A stretch of 64,000 nt of DNA from assembly GCA_965260935.1 (NCBI GenBank), contig OZ253374.1, forward strand, positions 930,001-994,000, given 5' to 3'. Below, in pieces: positions 63,622-64,000 of the stretch (position 1 is the first letter of the stretch; each line of letters starts with the position of its first letter). Under the pieces are notes generated by a model. That model made no database searches. It was not told the DNA's origin and saw only the letters and a program-made list of their open reading frames with translations. The DNA is from JBBROS01 sp965260935. Its GTDB lineage: Bacteria; Pseudomonadota; Alphaproteobacteria; Acetobacterales; Acetobacteraceae. Both the position numbers and the translations under genes were made by a program.

Positions 63622-64000
63622 CGCCCGCCGCCAGGCGCGAAGCGGTCGCGCATCTCCGGGCCAGCCTAGGGGTGAGCGAGCGGCGGGCGTGCGGCATCAT
63701 CGGTGCTGATCGGACGAGCATGCGGTATCGGTCGCAGCGCGGCGACGACACCGCATTGCGCGTGCGGCTACGCGAACTCGCCCAGCAGCGTCGGCGCTTT
63801 GGCTATCGGCGGCTGCATGTTTTGCTGCTGCGCGAAGGCGTGACGATCAATCGGAAAAGGACGCAGCGTCTTTACACCGAGGAGGGACTGACCGTGCGCA
63901 AACGCAAATCGCGACGGCGTGCGGTTGGCGCTCGCGCACCGCTGCCGGTGACCGCGCGGCCAGATGAGCGCTGGTCGCTGGACTTCGTGCATGATCAACT
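63615..64000 (+). CDS. IS3-family OrfB, partial (window edge)
   Basis: Beginning at ATG 63615 in the -1 frame relative to orfA, it encodes TPAARREAVAHLRASLGVSE, an HTH_21 segment (FGYRRLHVLLLREGVTINRK) and the start of the rve integrase core with the first catalytic aspartate in RWSLDFVHDQ. The remainder lies beyond the window. Confidence 0.88.
   Translation, partial: MVTPAARREAVAHLRASLGVSERRACGIIGADRTSMRYRSQRGDDTALRVRLRELAQQRRRFGYRRLHVLLLREGVTINRKRTQRLYTEEGLTVRKRKSRRRAVGARAPLPVTARPDERWSLDFVHDQ

Larger units (their letters stand above)
63297..64000 (+). mobile_element. IS3-family element, left part
   Basis: An orfA/orfB pair of the IS3 family runs off the right edge. The left terminus is probably the TGACCCCCGTTG starting near 63297, as IS3 ends often begin with TG; this overlaps the presumed ISAs1 right end, so the border is ambiguous. 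Confidence 0.65.

Overview
The window looks like chromosome of a high-GC alphaproteobacterium, most likely Rhodospirillales and possibly Acetobacteraceae. The reasons are the pcm-like/tolC/popZ/valS run, a grpE-dnaK-dnaJ block next to DUF3126, HIT and thiC genes, serB-miaA-ilvBNC, and alphaproteobacterial forms of PopZ, CueR/HmrR and IlvD. The family placement is inference from protein similarity and gene order. No tRNA, rRNA or CRISPR array was seen.

1-36 kb is core-like. It holds a Rieske oxygenase, a MarR-EmrA-EmrB efflux operon with a promoter/operator that appears to give a leaderless mRNA, an MFS transporter, pcm-like, tolC, popZ, valS and ilvD. A copper module follows: copA-cueR faces copZ-DUF4396 across two CueR-type boxes. 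Next come a frameshifted hutU, a LysR regulator, thiC under a TPP riboswitch with a sirB1-like gene, a HIT hydrolase, serB-hemW-grpE-dnaK-dnaJ on the minus strand, and miaA-ilvB-ilvN-ilvC on the plus strand.

36-38.4 kb is a boundary zone: a glycosyltransferase-like gene, an IS5-type element and the 3' remnant of an IS66 element that the IS5-type element appears to have split.

38.6-56.5 kb is the most interesting part, an apparent accessory uptake and catabolism island. It contains two paralogous carbohydrate-type ABC importers (binding protein plus two permeases each), one MalK/UgpC-type ATPase that could serve both, two paralogous double-SnoaL/NTF2 proteins, an asparaginase-type amidohydrolase, a sarcosine/N-methyltryptophan oxidase-like flavoenzyme with a complete polar amino-acid ABC importer, a double-cupin protein and an alpha/beta hydrolase. 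A LysR gene sits at the divergent centre. I do not recognise this set as a described pathway. The parts suggest import and breakdown of an amide-, ester- or N-methyl-containing compound.

56.5-64 kb is a nested insertion-sequence graveyard: an IS630 element with an internal stop, a decayed pRiA4b ORF-3-like gene, an IS21 istA cut by an IS4-type element, a serine resolvase fragment cut by an ISAs1 element, a second IS630 element inside that ISAs1, and an IS3 element running off the window. Two single-base homopolymer frameshifts (hutU and the IS4 transposase) may be real lesions or sequence errors.
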